Shown one piece after another: positions 63,721-64,000 of a stretch of DNA of 64,000 nt. This stretch comes from an uncultured Clostridia bacterium. Its GTDB lineage: Bacteria > Bacillota > Clostridia > TANB77 > CAG-508. How positions within the stretch are numbered: the first letter of the stretch is position 1; each line of letters opens with the position of its first letter. The position numbers were made by a program, and so were the translations under genes. The DNA lies in contig CAOPES010000006.1 in NCBI GenBank assembly GCA_948502395.1, forward strand, positions 61,571 to 125,570, in the 5' to 3' direction. The notes under the pieces were generated by a model that searched no databases, was not told the origin of the DNA, and saw nothing but the letters and a program-made list of their open reading frames with translations.

Positions 63721-64000
63721 TCTGCTAGCAAGAAGCAGCCTTATTGCATGGATTTGTCGAAAAAAGTCGAATTTTGCGATGAAAAGTTGAAAAAATTGAA
63801 TAAAAATATTGAAAAAGTATATAAAATCTGATATAGTACAAGAGTGCTAGCACAGAATTTATATACTTTTATAAATTCTTTAAATCAAAAAATTTTTATA
63901 AAAATTTGTGAAGGCTTAATTTTATAAGCTGAAATATTTAATTAGAATATTTAATTCAAGATTAATTCTTAAAAATTTCAAAAAACAAGAAAACAGAAGA
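63721..64000. other. AT-rich non-coding end region with possible promoter and leader hairpins
   Basis: No convincing gene is present. TTGAAA (63809-63814) and TATAGT (63832-63837), 17 bp apart, could be a promoter. It is followed by the palindrome GTGCTAGCAC and by several AT hairpins (for example AGAATTTATA with TATAAATTCT). This may be a long 5' leader of a gene beyond the window. Confidence 0.35.

Noticed and set aside
63844..63856. A CIRCE (HrcA) element near the right end
   Set aside because: Only GAGTGCTAGCAC is present; the partner TTAGCACTC nine bases upstream is missing.

Overview
The window looks like chromosome of an uncultured, AT-rich, endospore-forming member of the Clostridia (Bacillota). 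The spore genes are the evidence: a complete spoIIIAA-AH operon, spoVS, gerW/ytfJ, the cotJ operon and a DacF-type carboxypeptidase. Codon use is strongly A/T-biased, most genes have AGGAGG-type ribosome sites, and recA carries a Firmicutes-type LexA box. I see no rRNA, tRNA, CRISPR array or complete insertion sequence.

Layout: 1-874 is the 3' end of a RhuM-Fic gene. 900-3.5 kb is an ArsR regulator with a Cd/Zn-type P-ATPase. 3.5-6 kb holds yebC and a membrane-anchored protein of unknown function. 6-11.5 kb is the spoIIIA operon. 11.6-15.8 kb holds an adenosine-deaminase-like fusion and rny. 16-21 kb holds two pilin-like surface proteins around ymdB and spoVS. 21-26.5 kb has a solute-binding protein, recA, recX, scpA, ytfI and ytfJ. 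26.7-36.6 kb is an export/signalling block: MMPL, a YhgE-like protein, a two-component system and an ABC exporter. 36.6-48.2 kb is mixed housekeeping: dacF, vanW, rpmE, miaB, mutS, rpmF, a TetR-HdeD pair and cotJABC. 48.3-53.2 kb is a dockerin/cohesin pair. 53.3-55.6 kb is an ibrA/ibrB-like module. 55.8-60.3 kb holds a MATE-kinase fusion, a dGTPase and tsaC/sua5. 60.4-63.6 kb has two more pilin-like proteins.

The most striking signal runs through the whole window. Thirteen genes are each broken in the same way: a single extra C lies directly before a glycine codon (GGN), so the ribosome meets an in-frame CGG where the conserved protein needs glycine in the +1 frame. I count 17 such sites, one on the minus strand. 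I found no frame break of any other kind. Reading CGGN as glycine, by +1 frameshifting or four-base decoding, restores full-length SpoIIIAA, SpoIIIAC, a histidine kinase, an FtsX permease, DacF, VanW, an HdeD-like protein, a cohesin protein, an IbrA-like protein (three sites), TsaC (a normally essential tRNA-modification enzyme) and three pilin-like proteins. My hand scan of every CGG found only two in-frame CGG codons not at a shift site, both near the start of small membrane proteins. The leading interpretation is an organism-wide +1 recoding of CGGN as glycine, comparable in kind to AGGY-to-Gly frameshifting in Perkinsus mitochondria. I know of no such system in bacteria. Composite genes are annotated here as single CDS across the shift, and each site is listed.

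Two further layers stand out. Palindromic intergenic elements with GGGGACGGACC or GGGGACAGACC cores recur about ten times, and the four pilin-like genes share a near-identical promoter. All CDS assignments rest on reading motifs by eye, without database searches.
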